Of a stretch of DNA of 64,000 nt, positions 27,318 through 36,441 are shown in pieces. The DNA is from Bacillus_BD oryzisoli. GTDB taxonomy: Bacteria; Bacillota; Bacilli; Bacillales; Cytobacillaceae. The notes under the pieces are model-generated. The model saw only the letters and a list, made by a program, of their open reading frames with translations, ran no database searches and was not told the DNA's origin. Location of the stretch: positions 1,584,001 to 1,648,000 of the forward strand of contig NZ_CP137640.1 in the NCBI RefSeq assembly GCF_036670025.1. Direction: 5' to 3'. The translations under genes were made by a program, and so were the position numbers. Within the stretch, counting starts at the first letter, position 1, and each line of letters begins with the position of its first letter.

Positions 27318-28613
27318 GTGATTAAAACAACAATCGCTGAAGTTTATAAATATGTTGATCAGGAAGTTAAAATTGGTGTTTGGGTAGCAAACAAACGTTC
27401 AAGTGGAAAAATTGCTTTCCTGCAGCTGCGTGACGGAACCGGTTTTATGCAAGGGGTAATTACAAAGGCTGATGTACCTGAAGAAGTATTCCAAACAGCC
27501 AAAACGATTACACAGGAGTCCTCATTATATGTAACGGGTGTTGTATGTAAGGACGAACGGTCCCCGTTTGGCTATGAACTCCATGTGAATGGAATTGAAG
27601 TGCTCCATCACTCTGTTGATTATCCAATCACACCAAAGGAACATGGAACAGAATTTCTAATGGACCACCGTCATTTATGGCTTCGTTCCAAACGACAGCA
27701 TGCTGTTATGAAAATACGAAATGAAATTATCCGCGCAACCTATGAATTTTTCAATCAAAACGGTTTTGTAAAAGTTGATCCGCCAATTTTAACAGGAAGT
27801 GCTCCGGAAGGGACTACAGAATTATTTGCTACAAAGTATTTTGAAGAAGATGCTTATTTATCGCAAAGCGGACAATTGTATATGGAAGCAGCTGCGATGG
27901 CATTAGGAAAGGTATTTTCATTTGGCCCGACTTTTAGAGCTGAAAAGTCAAAAACGCGCCGCCATTTAATTGAGTTTTGGATGATTGAACCTGAAATGGC
28001 CTTTTGCGAATTTGATGAAAATTTGAAGGTTCAAGAAGAATATGTTTCCTATATCGTGCAGTCTGTTTTGAAGAATTGTCACCTTGAATTAACGACTCTT
28101 GGCCGCGATATAAGTAATCTTGAAAAAATAACGGCTCCGTTCCCACGAATTACATATGATGATGCCCTTGCTCTGTTACATGAAAAGGGTTTTGATGATA
28201 TAAATTGGGGGGATGATTTTGGAGCACCGCATGAAACGGCCATTGCGGAAAGCTTTGATAAACCTGTTTTTATCACACATTATCCAACATCCTTAAAACC
28301 ATTTTATATGCAGCCGGATCCAAACAGGGAAGAGGTTGTGCTATGTGCCGATTTAATTGCACCGGAAGGTTACGGGGAGATTATTGGCGGTTCACAGCGT
28401 GTACATGATGCCCAGTTGCTGAAAAGACGATTGGAGGAGCATCAATTAGATTTAAATGCATATAAATGGTATTTAGAACTTCGCCAATATGGATCTGTAC
28501 CCCATTCGGGTTTTGGACTTGGTCTTGAAAGAACCGTTGCATGGATAAGCGGTGTTGAACATGTTCGTGAAACGATACCATTCCCACGTCTATTAAACCG
28601 TCTATACCCATAA
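27318..28613 (+). CDS. asnS: Asparaginyl-tRNA synthetase
   Basis: Class IIb aminoacyl-tRNA synthetase, 431 residues. The N-terminal OB fold (about 15-100) binds the anticodon. Motif 2 is FRAEKSKTRRHLIEFWMIEPE, broken here as FRAEKSKTRR plus HLIEFWMIEPE, and motif 3 is GFGLGLERTVAW near the C-terminus. It starts at GTG 27318 behind TGGAGGGAAC. I see no T-box leader in the 166-base upstream gap. Confidence 0.96.
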   Translation: MIKTTIAEVYKYVDQEVKIGVWVANKRSSGKIAFLQLRDGTGFMQGVITKADVPEEVFQTAKTITQESSLYVTGVVCKDERSPFGYELHVNGIEVLHHSVDYPITPKEHGTEFLMDHRHLWLRSKRQHAVMKIRNEIIRATYEFFNQNGFVKVDPPILTGSAPEGTTELFATKYFEEDAYLSQSGQLYMEAAAMALGKVFSFGPTFRAEKSKTRRHLIEFWMIEPEMAFCEFDENLKVQEEYVSYIVQSVLKNCHLELTTLGRDISNLEKITAPFPRITYDDALALLHEKGFDDINWGDDFGAPHETAIAESFDKPVFITHYPTSLKPFYMQPDPNREEVVLCADLIAPEGYGEIIGGSQRVHDAQLLKRRLEEHQLDLNAYKWYLELRQYGSVPHSGFGLGLERTVAWISGVEHVRETIPFPRLLNRLYP

Positions 28614-28631
28614 AATAGTAGTAATGCTAAA

Positions 28632-28665
28632 CAAAAAATCCGCAAACGTTCATGCGGGTTTTTTG
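28632..28665 (+). terminator. Intrinsic terminator after asnS
   Basis: AAAAAATCCGCA / TGCGGGTTTTTT stem with a T-run continuing into TTTG. Confidence 0.88.
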
Positions 28666-28760
28666 TTTATGTTTCGCTCTCTGAATTTGGCAAGTCTGCC
28701 TTTCATTCACCTTACTTACAAAAATACTTCATGTTATACTAATAAGGAGGTGTTCAAAAA

Positions 28761-29462
28761 ATGAGTAAAACGAATTTGTTAAATTGGTTTAAAGAAGGTC
28801 AGATTACCATTCCCACTGTCCTTTTTTCACAATATAAAGCAATGAAATTAGATGAATACGAACTTGTCTTATTGCTGCAAATGATTTCATATCTAGAAAA
28901 AGGAAATGAATTTCCTACCCCTGCTGAACTCTCTTCCGCGATGACGATTTCTGTTTCAGAATGTTCGGATCTATTACGCAGGCTCATTCAAAAGGGATTT
29001 ATCGAAATACAAGATGGTTTTACCAGTGACGGAATCCGCTATGAAAAGTATTCAATTGAGCCATTATGGGAAAAATGTATTGATCATTTTTTATTACAGC
29101 AAAAACGAGAAGAAGCAAATGCTATTCAACAAGAAGAAACTGATCTTTATACTTGTTTTGAAAAGGAATTCGGCAGACCGTTATCACCTTTTGAATGTGA
29201 GACACTTGCCATGTGGCTGGATGATGACCATCATGATGCGGTTATCATTAAATCTGCCCTACGGGAAGCGGTCATTTCAGGTAAGTTAAATTTCCGTTAT
29301 ATTGATCGGATTCTTTTTGAATGGAAGAAAAATGGGATAAAAACGATTGAGCAGGCAAAAAGCTACGGACAGAAGTTCAGGCAGTATCAGCATAAAAATA
29401 AGCCAAAAGAACCTGCTAAAAACACAGGCTCACTTCCATTCTATAACTGGCTGGAAAATTAA
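28761..29462 (+). CDS. dnaD: DNA replication initiation protein DnaD
   Basis: Primosomal protein that helps load the replicative helicase with DnaB and DnaI. The 233 residues have an N-terminal winged-helix DDBH1 domain (about 1-100) and a C-terminal DDBH2 domain (about 130-200) with CFEKEFGRPLSPFE and the YIDRILFEWKKNGI motif, then a basic flexible tail. The start ATG lies behind AAGGAGGTG. In B. subtilis it is followed by nth, as here. Confidence 0.95.
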   Translation: MSKTNLLNWFKEGQITIPTVLFSQYKAMKLDEYELVLLLQMISYLEKGNEFPTPAELSSAMTISVSECSDLLRRLIQKGFIEIQDGFTSDGIRYEKYSIEPLWEKCIDHFLLQQKREEANAIQQEETDLYTCFEKEFGRPLSPFECETLAMWLDDDHHDAVIIKSALREAVISGKLNFRYIDRILFEWKKNGIKTIEQAKSYGQKFRQYQHKNKPKEPAKNTGSLPFYNWLEN

Positions 29463-29528
29463 TGTGGTCAAGGTTTACTTGAAATAAAATGAGAAGATGG
29501 ACGTGAATAGGAGAGAAAGGGTAAAAAA

Positions 29529-30188
29529 ATGTTAAATAAGAGTCAAATTCGATTTTGTTTAGATAAAATGGGAGAAATGTTTCCTGATGCCCATTGTGAA
29601 TTGAATCATTCCAATCCGTTTGAATTAGTCATTGCCGTTGCTTTATCTGCTCAGTGTACGGATGTACTAGTCAATAAAGTAACGAAAGGGCTGTTTGAAA
29701 AGTATAAAACACCAGAGGATTACATAAATGTTCCTCTTGAAGAGCTGGAGCAGGATATTCGCTCGATTGGTCTGTACCGTAATAAAGCGAAAAATATCCA
29801 AAAGCTTTGTAAAATGCTAATTGAAGACTATCAGGGCGTTGTGCCCAGAGACCGTGATGAATTGGTCAATCTTCCTGGTGTCGGCAGAAAAACAGCGAAT
29901 GTCGTTGTATCTGTTGCTTTTGGTATCCCGGCAATTGCAGTTGATACACATGTTGAACGAGTTAGTAAACGTCTTGGTTTTTGTCGTTATAAAGATTCCG
30001 TTCTGGAAGTAGAAAAGACGTTAATGAAAAAAGTCCCGCAAGAAGAGTGGTCTTTGACGCATCATCGCATGATTTTCTTTGGGAGATATCATTGTAAAGC
30101 ACAAAATCCGAGGTGTCCTTCATGCCCTTTATTAGAGTTGTGTCGCGAAGGAAAGAAACGAATGAAGGGGAAGGAGACGATAGCATGA
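29529..30188 (+). CDS. nth: Endonuclease III
   Basis: Base-excision-repair glycosylase/AP lyase for oxidised pyrimidines, 219 residues. The helix-hairpin-helix LPGVGRKTANVV includes the catalytic lysine, and VDTHVERVSKRLG holds the catalytic aspartate. The C-terminal C-x6-C-x2-C-x5-C (CKAQNPRCPSCPLLELC) ligates a 4Fe-4S cluster. The stop overlaps ypoC by four bases. Confidence 0.97.
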   Translation: MLNKSQIRFCLDKMGEMFPDAHCELNHSNPFELVIAVALSAQCTDVLVNKVTKGLFEKYKTPEDYINVPLEELEQDIRSIGLYRNKAKNIQKLCKMLIEDYQGVVPRDRDELVNLPGVGRKTANVVVSVAFGIPAIAVDTHVERVSKRLGFCRYKDSVLEVEKTLMKKVPQEEWSLTHHRMIFFGRYHCKAQNPRCPSCPLLELCREGKKRMKGKETIA

Positions 30189-30703
30189 ATAGTGAGTCTA
30201 TTTCGTTTCCCGGAGAATGGTCCAACTTCTTATTAGATAGAGAAATCCTCTGGAAGGAAGCATTTGAGCAAGAATTTCATGCAAATATCCCTTTCCTATA
30301 TGATGCTGCATATTTCCATGGATATGAAACCCTTAAACCATGGGAAATATCAGCTAGAACGGTTCCTGCGATTCTTGCGATTTGGAGCAGCGTAAAAGCT
30401 GAGTTACATGAAAAGTTCTCGCTCCGTGATCAAGCAGCAGCCATAGAGCCGATGAAAAAAGGGATCGGACTGTTTCTTGAAATTCTTTACTGGTCCAATC
30501 AATCGCCGGTGCTGTGGAAATTAAATAAAACGGTGCTGCTGGATAGTAAACCGGTAAATTGGGAAGAAAGACTTAATTTTATCGTAACCTATCTAAACAA
30601 ATACCATTCCTATATTCAGCTAACAGAGCTTTTTTCGGAAATGGAGAAATTATTTATAAAACACAAGATCATGAGCCAAGCAAAAAAAGCGTCTAAAAGC
30701 TGA
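30185..30703 (+). CDS. ypoC: YpoC family protein
   Basis: A 172-residue helical, soluble protein of unknown function that overlaps nth (ATGA) as in B. subtilis. A longer frame from 30113 exists, but AAGGAG at 30171-30176 selects ATG 30185. Visible features are FPGEWSNFLLDREILWKEAF and the central GLFLEILYWSNQSPV. It ends at a hairpin shared with ponA. Confidence 0.85.
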   Translation: MNSESISFPGEWSNFLLDREILWKEAFEQEFHANIPFLYDAAYFHGYETLKPWEISARTVPAILAIWSSVKAELHEKFSLRDQAAAIEPMKKGIGLFLEILYWSNQSPVLWKLNKTVLLDSKPVNWEERLNFIVTYLNKYHSYIQLTELFSEMEKLFIKHKIMSQAKKASKS

Positions 30704-30728
30704 TTGGCAAGCTTTTAGACGCTTTTTC
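30683..30728. terminator. Bidirectional terminator between ypoC and ponA
   Basis: AAAAAAGCGTCTAAAAGCT and its inverted copy flank an eight-base loop, with a T-run on each strand. Serves the convergent pair. Confidence 0.93.
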
Positions 30729-30743
30729 AATATATTTCTTTCC

Positions 30744-33434
30744 TTACTGAACTGGGGCGGCTGGATTATTATTTTGGGTGCCCGGTGGCTGCTGTTCTAT
30801 CGGTACATCGACATCCTCAGCAGCATCATCTGGTGATTCAGGGGTTTGGCCAGGATTAGTTGGATTATTCCCGTTCCCATTCCCGTTCCCGTTCCCGTTC
30901 CCGTTCCCGTTCCCATTCCCATTGTTATTTCCATTATTTCCATTGCCCTGATTCCCATTATTGTTATTGCCAGGGTTTCCATAATCGTTTTCAGGAGTAT
31001 TTCCATTGTTATCCTCGTTGTTTTCACCATCGATATCTTCTGGATTTTCTTCTTCGTCTGTACCAGGAATGGTGACACTTGTTGTGGCAGGGTTACTTTG
31101 TTGATTATCCTTAATAGCGATTATCTTGAAAGTATACGTTCCACCAGGCTCTGGATTAGACATCCTTAATCCAGTCTCCGATGTAGTGCTTAAAGATTGT
31201 TCAGCACCGCCATTAAGTGATACAGAGACTTTATATTGTGAAGCTTCGTCACCTGCTGACCAGGATAAGACAATTTCATTTGTTTCTTGGTCATAAACGG
31301 CATAAGCACCAGAAGGACCAGCTAATTTTTTGTATTTTGTTGACACAGCGCTCGGAGCGTTTCCTTTTACTGCATACTCATTAATAACTTGACTGTCAGG
31401 CGTATAATCGCTGGCAAGCTTAGCAGGTCTGGAGCCTTTTTCCACCCTTACTTTTTGTACTGTTTTTGGAACTGTAAAATCTGCTGTTTTTTTGTCTTCT
31501 GACACATATTCCATTAAGTTACTAAAAATTTTCATTGCTATTTGTTGATCTTTACCTGGAAGAATGGCATTTTTTCGCTCTTCATAGCCGGTCCAAATGG
31601 CTGCCGTATAATTTGTTGTATAGCCGACAAACCATGCATCAGGTACGGCACCGTTTGAAGTAATGCCATATTTTTTCATCTCATCATTTGAATAGTTGGT
31701 TGTTCCAGTTTTCCCGGCTACAGGCAGTCCCGGTACATTTGCTCGTTGACCTGTACCATATGAGGACGTTACAACACTTTTTAGCATATCGCTGATCATA
31801 AAGGCAGTATAATCATTCATGACAGCTTCCGTTTTTGGTGCCATATTGATTTTCGTACCGTCACGGAATTCAATTTCCTTAACTGAATGTGGCTCTGTAT
31901 AGTAACCGTTATTCCCGAATGCACTATAGGCTCCGGCCATCTGCACGGTAGTGACACCATTTTTCAGACCGCCGATTGCATTCGATTCAACCATTTCCTC
32001 AAGGTTAAGACCGAGGTCATTAGCAAATTCGTGTGCCCGCTCTAAACCTACTTCTTGTAAGGCTTTTAATGCAGGAACATTTCTTGATCTTGCCAAAGCT
32101 TCCCGCATCGATAAAGCCCCTAAATGCTTATGGTCCCAGTTATTGATCGTTTGACCAGTGGAATATTTATAAGGCTCATCTACAATGGTTTCATATGTAC
32201 CCCATTTTAAATATTCAATAGCAGGAGCATAATCAAGAACTGGTTTGATCGTTGACCCTGGTTGCCGTGGAACAGAGGTTGCATAATTTAAGCCAAAATC
32301 AATATCCTTATTACGATTACCGCCAAGGGCACGAATTTCTCCAGTTTTCGTATCTAACAAGGTAATCCCAGCCTGGAACTTTTCATCAGGGAATGGGACA
32401 ATTTCGTTTTCATACATGATTTGATCGACATAGTCCTGTGCTTTTGTATCAAGTGTGGTATAAATTTTTAGTCCATCTGTGTATACATTTAATTCAGGAT
32501 ATTTGTCTTCGATTTCTTTTATCGCTTGACCAATAAAGCCGTCATACGGGATATCACCTTGCTGAGTACGCTCTTCTTCTTTGACAAGCGAAGCAGTGAT
32601 CGAAGCTGCTTGGGCTTCCTTCATTTCACTTTCAGAAATATAGCCATGCTGGTGCATTAAAGAAAGTACAACATTTCGTCGTTTTTCTGCTCTATCCGGA
32701 TGCTTAAACGGGTTATAATTGTTTGGGCTTTGTGGCATTCCTGCCAGCATGGCCGCTTCAGGAAGTGTTAATTCACTTAAGTCTTTACCGAAATAGACTT
32801 GTGAGGCAGTCCCAATCCCCGTCGTTCTTTCCGACATAAATACCTTGTTAACATATAACTCGAAAATCTCTTCTTTCGTATATTTACGTTCTAATTGAAT
32901 GGATAACCAAGCTTCTTGGGCCTTCCGTGATATGGTTTTGTCAGCAGTTAAAAAGTAGTTTTTGACTACCTGCTGAGTAATCGTACTTGCTCCCTCAGCT
33001 CCAAAACCTTGTGTAAAGTTAGCAATTACTGCAGCACCTAAACGAATCGGATCGACTCCGTGATGTTTGAAAAAACGTGAGTCTTCTGTAGCGATAACGG
33101 CATCTCTTACGAGTGGTGGAATATCCTCATATTCAACATATTCCAGTCTTTGTGTCCCAACTTCAGTGACCAGTTTCCCGTCTGTATCGTAAATTTCTGA
33201 AGGGATTGCTGCTTTTAATGTATCTGAATCAAGCTTTGGTGCGTCTTTTACCATGAAAGCAAAAGTAGCTGCTCCGCCAATAATACCAATAATACCGAGG
33301 GCAACCAGGATAAGAAAAATTTTCTTAAATATGGATCCTGTTGATCCTTTAGGCTTTTTCTTGCCTTTTTGATTGCTTTTGGCAGCTTCTTGTTGTTTTC
33401 GACGCTCCTCCCTTGATTGATATTTTTCAGTCAT
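30744..33434 (-). CDS. ponA: Penicillin-binding protein 1A/1B with glycine-asparagine tail
   Basis: Bifunctional class A peptidoglycan synthase, 896 residues. A cytoplasmic basic N-terminus and one membrane segment (about 38-60) precede a GT51 transglycosylase (ATEDSRFFKHHGVD, EGASTITQQVVKN). The transpeptidase follows with STIKP, SRN and KTGTTN. A fibronectin III-like region (about 700-785) and a low-complexity tail rich in Gly-Asn end the protein. GGAAGGA before ATG 33434 decides the start. It lies downstream of recU in the same operon. Confidence 0.96.
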   Translation of the reverse strand: MTEKYQSREERRKQQEAAKSNQKGKKKPKGSTGSIFKKIFLILVALGIIGIIGGAATFAFMVKDAPKLDSDTLKAAIPSEIYDTDGKLVTEVGTQRLEYVEYEDIPPLVRDAVIATEDSRFFKHHGVDPIRLGAAVIANFTQGFGAEGASTITQQVVKNYFLTADKTISRKAQEAWLSIQLERKYTKEEIFELYVNKVFMSERTTGIGTASQVYFGKDLSELTLPEAAMLAGMPQSPNNYNPFKHPDRAEKRRNVVLSLMHQHGYISESEMKEAQAASITASLVKEEERTQQGDIPYDGFIGQAIKEIEDKYPELNVYTDGLKIYTTLDTKAQDYVDQIMYENEIVPFPDEKFQAGITLLDTKTGEIRALGGNRNKDIDFGLNYATSVPRQPGSTIKPVLDYAPAIEYLKWGTYETIVDEPYKYSTGQTINNWDHKHLGALSMREALARSRNVPALKALQEVGLERAHEFANDLGLNLEEMVESNAIGGLKNGVTTVQMAGAYSAFGNNGYYTEPHSVKEIEFRDGTKINMAPKTEAVMNDYTAFMISDMLKSVVTSSYGTGQRANVPGLPVAGKTGTTNYSNDEMKKYGITSNGAVPDAWFVGYTTNYTAAIWTGYEERKNAILPGKDQQIAMKIFSNLMEYVSEDKKTADFTVPKTVQKVRVEKGSRPAKLASDYTPDSQVINEYAVKGNAPSAVSTKYKKLAGPSGAYAVYDQETNEIVLSWSAGDEASQYKVSVSLNGGAEQSLSTTSETGLRMSNPEPGGTYTFKIIAIKDNQQSNPATTSVTIPGTDEEENPEDIDGENNEDNNGNTPENDYGNPGNNNNGNQGNGNNGNNNGNGNGNGNGNGNGNGNGNNPTNPGQTPESPDDAAEDVDVPIEQQPPGTQNNNPAAPVQ
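30866..30930. repeat. Hexanucleotide repeat inside ponA
   Basis: About nine tandem copies of TTCCCG or TTCCCA on the plus strand encode alternating Gly-Asn dipeptides in the PonA tail on the minus strand. Two variant units interrupt the run. The frame is kept by any whole-unit change, so length variation would be tolerated. Confidence 0.9.
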
Positions 33435-33493
33435 ACTCATTCCTTCCTTTCTTATGAACCAAGGTGTAAAACACTTCATCTATCAATGCTTGA

Positions 33494-34105
33494 CTATAAA
33501 TGATAAAGACGATTGATGACTTTAATATAATCAATTCTTGGCTGAAAACCAAGCGGAATTAGGCATCCAAGGTTTTCAATTTCTTTTTTTGTAATCGATT
33601 TTCTTCCTCCATCAAGCATTCTCTGCCAAAAAAACAAGAGATGCTCTGCTTCAAGAAAATAAACTTCATCTGTTAATGAAAAACGTAGTAATACAAAGCA
33701 AATAGCACCGTGTTTTATTACTTGTTTCATATGTACAATTTGATGTTCATGAAAGTTTTTAAGAGGAAAAGAAGTTTCAAGTTTCGTTTCCTTTGCTTCA
33801 AAATCAATATATTTGCCTTTATATACACCATTGTAATCTGTTGTTGATGCTTGTTTAAAGTAGGCCTCTTTTATGACTGCGGCACTTCTTTTAGGGTAGT
33901 TTACATCTACAATTTGAACGGGTGTAGGCTTTTTATGAATGACAGCAAGTCCTTGTTCTAAATAGTATTGATTTGTTTCATTAATATCCTCCTCTAATGT
34001 CATTCCCCTTTTTCCGTAGGACCATTTTTTTTCCTTTTGCTTTTGTGCAGCTGTTTCTGCAGCACAAGCCACATAGCGCCTGCCATTCGGATAATGGAAA
34101 GTCAT
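33494..34105 (-). CDS. recU: Holliday junction resolvase RecU
   Basis: Cleaves four-way junctions in recombination and chromosome segregation, 203 residues. Visible motifs are GMTLEEDINETNQYYL, the catalytic TDYNGVYKGKYIDFEAKET (D-x14-E-x-K arrangement) and the C-terminal LGCLIPLGFQPRIDYI. ATG 34105 follows GAGGTGA by five bases; the upstream GTG at 34114 is less likely. ponA starts 59 bases further on, the usual recU-ponA pair. Confidence 0.96.
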   Translation of the reverse strand: MTFHYPNGRRYVACAAETAAQKQKEKKWSYGKRGMTLEEDINETNQYYLEQGLAVIHKKPTPVQIVDVNYPKRSAAVIKEAYFKQASTTDYNGVYKGKYIDFEAKETKLETSFPLKNFHEHQIVHMKQVIKHGAICFVLLRFSLTDEVYFLEAEHLLFFWQRMLDGGRKSITKKEIENLGCLIPLGFQPRIDYIKVINRLYHL

Positions 34106-34201
34106 TATATTCACCTCACATGCTACTATTTATAATAACAAATATCTGCACGTTCATGTTGAATAAAAAGAATCATTTAACAAACGATATAAATAGAATA
34201 A

Positions 34202-35260
34202 ATGGCAGAAGAGCCCTATGCTGCCGCTCTTTACGATCAAATGTACGAGGTTGTGAATAGGATAATGATACTAAAGCCGGTATCACAAACATTATCAACG
34301 AATGACATGCTGCTTGTGCAAAGTATTAGAAGCGAGACAAATGCCTTTAACATGGATAATATTTCTCGTACTGATGCCTATTTTCGCTTTTATAAGCAAC
34401 ATCCGGAAATTCATTGGGCTTTTTTAGCATCAATGGTCTCGCGAAATGCGGGATGGAATATGTGTGATCTTGAAGGAATGTACTTCCCAAAACTATTAAA
34501 TAAAGAAAAGAGAGAAACGCTTTTTCAAACGTATGAGAAAGCCAATTGGCTTATCTTTCACGATGCCTTTCCGCAGTTATTGCTTTATCATTATTCGAAG
34601 AAATGTAATAGGGCGATGTTTCATTTATTAAAACATTTTCATGTTTCATCATTTATGGAAAGAGAATGGAATTATTTCTGGCAGCATAGAGAGTATCGGA
34701 GGCTTCTCATTTCATTAATTGTAAATGAACAGCATGTGATTCATATACCAGTTATTTGTCATCCTTATATACAAAAAAAGGTCTTTCGAACATCTATGTT
34801 TTTATTCCAAGATTGGTTTCATTTTAGTTCAGTCCTGTTGCCAACCTGTGATGGCGATGTGTATGGGGCAAGTGTAAATGGATTTAGGAATGTTCATAAA
34901 CGGATAGATCTTGGCAAGCGCATTGCTTCCATTCTATTTGATGAGCAGCTTTATCCGTCCTTTTATCAGTTTGCCGCTAAAACTGTTCACACAGGTTCAA
35001 GATATGACTACGAGTGTTATTTTATGAAGAATAAAAGCAGGGATACCCCGTTTTTGCGGGCGGTTTATCCAATTATTATGCCTGATCAACATCGGATGAT
35101 GGAGAGGAAAGACTGGTCAATTGGAACTAAAACGAGAAGTTCATGGTATGAAACACCGACACATCATCACCCGATTTTGTTAAATGAATGGTTTTTGCAC
35201 AAGCAGAAGCAAATTCAAAGGATCTCATTATTAAAGCAATTGATAACGGATGAATACTGA
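34202..35260 (+). CDS. yppC: YppC family protein (DUF2515)
   Basis: A 352-residue soluble protein, divergent from recU. It contains RTDAYFRFYKQHPEIHW, SMVSRNAGWNMCDLEG and WLIFHDAFPQLLLY, the core of the DUF2515 family. Function unknown. No good ribosome binding site precedes ATG 34202, so an internal start or an unusual upstream one is possible. Confidence 0.82.
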   Translation: MAEEPYAAALYDQMYEVVNRIMILKPVSQTLSTNDMLLVQSIRSETNAFNMDNISRTDAYFRFYKQHPEIHWAFLASMVSRNAGWNMCDLEGMYFPKLLNKEKRETLFQTYEKANWLIFHDAFPQLLLYHYSKKCNRAMFHLLKHFHVSSFMEREWNYFWQHREYRRLLISLIVNEQHVIHIPVICHPYIQKKVFRTSMFLFQDWFHFSSVLLPTCDGDVYGASVNGFRNVHKRIDLGKRIASILFDEQLYPSFYQFAAKTVHTGSRYDYECYFMKNKSRDTPFLRAVYPIIMPDQHRMMERKDWSIGTKTRSSWYETPTHHHPILLNEWFLHKQKQIQRISLLKQLITDEY

Positions 35261-35261
35261 T

Positions 35262-35288
35262 AAAAAGCAAGGGAGCCCTTGCTTTTTG
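35262..35288. terminator. Bidirectional terminator between yppC and sspM
   Basis: AAAAGCAAGGG / CCCTTGCTTTTT stem with a three-base loop. Shared by two convergent genes. Confidence 0.9.
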
Positions 35289-35293
35289 TTTTG

Positions 35294-35401
35294 TTATGTT
35301 GAAGGACGATCAGGTCCTTCAAGTTTTTTGTCGCCGTAACCTGGTTTCGTTTCGTTTAGCTTCTTGGGTTGAACCTTATTTTGTTTTTCTTTTTGACCCA
35401 T
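35294..35401 (-). CDS. sspM: Small acid-soluble spore protein M
   Basis: A 35-residue lysine-rich peptide starting MGQKEKQNKVQPKK and ending DKKLEGPDRPST. The ending closely matches B. subtilis SspM as recalled (DKKLGGPNRPST). SspM is a minor spore-core peptide of the SASP set. The frame runs back to 35602, but GGAGGTG just before ATG 35401 fixes the start. Expected to be made in the forespore under sigma-G, although I could not pick a clear promoter. Confidence 0.88.
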   Translation of the reverse strand: MGQKEKQNKVQPKKLNETKPGYGDKKLEGPDRPST

Positions 35402-35561
35402 GGTAAACACCTCCACTACTAGTTTGTTCAAAGGAAATGGTTTCATTCTTCTTGATTTGTCGAATGGAGAATTGAAAAGGAAAATTTTTTCTACCTTTGC
35501 CGAATGATAACTAGTTTTGTCAAGCGGGAAGGAAGTAAAAAAGATAAGGAGAATTACTATT

Positions 35562-35630
35562 ATGACAAAGTTCAAAGGGAGGCAGATTGAAAATGAAAAC
35601 AACTGTTATTGGAAGAGAAGAACTAATTGA
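35562..35630 (+). other. Candidate 22-codon upstream ORF
   Basis: ATG 35562 has AAGGAG ten bases upstream and reads 22 codons to TGA 35628, overlapping the start of the next gene in another frame. It begins MTKFKGRQIENENN. It could be a leader that couples translation of the downstream gene. No homology is recognised. Confidence 0.3.
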
Positions 35631-35844
35631 CATGTTTGAAAATATCAATAATCAGCTGGAGCAATTGGAGAATTCAATTAAGACCAATATGTCACAACAA
35701 CAGCAAGAATGGCAAAGAAAACAGGAACAACGAATTGATATCTGTGGCAAACAGTTGGAATCACTAGAAAAGAAAATGACCTCCACTAAAGAACGTCAGG
35801 AGCATTCTAAAAAAACAACATTACAGTTAACGTTAAGTTATTAG
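35593..35844 (+). CDS. Small coiled-coil protein of unknown function
   Basis: An 83-residue, highly charged, glutamine-rich protein predicted to be one long helix (INNQLEQLENSIKTNMSQQQ, then EKKMTSTKERQEH). I do not recognise a family. ATG 35593 lies ten bases after AAAGGGAGG; TTG 35587 is an alternative four bases after it. It sits between sspM and yppF where B. subtilis has other short ypp genes. A terminator follows. Confidence 0.55.
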   Translation: MKTTVIGREELIDMFENINNQLEQLENSIKTNMSQQQQEWQRKQEQRIDICGKQLESLEKKMTSTKERQEHSKKTTLQLTLSY

Positions 35845-35892
35845 TATATAGGAAAGGGATTAATAGATGATTATGAATGGATTGAAGAAACA

Positions 35893-35930
35893 AAAAAGGG
35901 AAGTTCCTGCATTTGAGAACTTCCTTTTTA
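35893..35930 (+). terminator. Intrinsic terminator after the coiled-coil gene
   Basis: AAAAGGGAAGTTC / GAACTTCCTTTTT stem with an eight- to nine-base loop. Confidence 0.88.
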
Positions 35931-36026
35931 GCTAACCGTTATGTTTTCGGTACTTATTTCGTTGTTTTATTTTGAGAAAGCATTTGTAAGTTAGATATAT
36001 AAAGGAGTTTTCATTATTTTTTGAGG

Positions 36027-36230
36027 TTAATGAATAAGAGAATTATTAATGAATATGTCAGGGAATTTTGCTCCTAATTTTTCAAGTTCACGAACAAGAT
36101 CTCTATATTCAATGATCGAGATTTTATTTTGCACATATTCTTTCTTCGTAAAGTCCAACAATTCATTCACATCATCCGTTAAATAATCACGAATCTGAAG
36201 AAACTTTAATTTTAGTTCGTGAATAGTCAT
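36027..36230 (-). CDS. yppF: YppF-like small protein
   Basis: A 67-residue helical protein beginning MTIHELKLKFLQIRDY with a central FTKKEYVQNKISIIEYRDL and then VRELEKLGA. The IxxYRxLVRELE stretch and the location between recU and yppG suggest the YppF family of unknown function. GAAGGAGGAATTGGC precedes the ATG. No terminator is evident downstream. Confidence 0.7.
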   Translation of the reverse strand: MTIHELKLKFLQIRDYLTDDVNELLDFTKKEYVQNKISIIEYRDLVRELEKLGAKFPDIFINNSLIH

Positions 36231-36376
36231 GCCAATTCCTCCTTCTCCATTTACCTTATTTTAACATGGAACAAGAATTGTTTACCGTTTTTAAAATATT
36301 TAGACTTCCGACAGAAACTCCCATCAATAGACACTTTTTTAAACCAATTCCATTAAAGTTCAAAATAGACACTGTC

Positions 36377-36405
36377 ACCATCTAGGCATTTATATCATAT
36401 ATTTA
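36377..36405 (+). promoter_or_regulatory. Candidate sigma-K-type promoter of yppG
   Basis: AC at 36377-36378, 17 bases, then CATATATTTA. This approximates the mother-cell consensus AC-N16/17-CATANNNTA with one mismatch and starts 65 bases before the coat gene. Confidence 0.45.
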
Positions 36406-36441
36406 AGATATAAAACGAGTTGATAAGGAGGGATACTGCCC

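Noticed and set aside
30866..30930. Possible CRISPR or regulatory repeat array
   Set aside because: The unit is six bases with no spacers and lies in a coding frame, so it is a coding microsatellite.
30846..31169. Plus-strand frames across the ponA tail, including a Ser-Arg repeat frame
   Set aside because: They are other-frame readings of the hexanucleotide repeat. The minus-strand Gly-Asn reading continues an intact PBP1.
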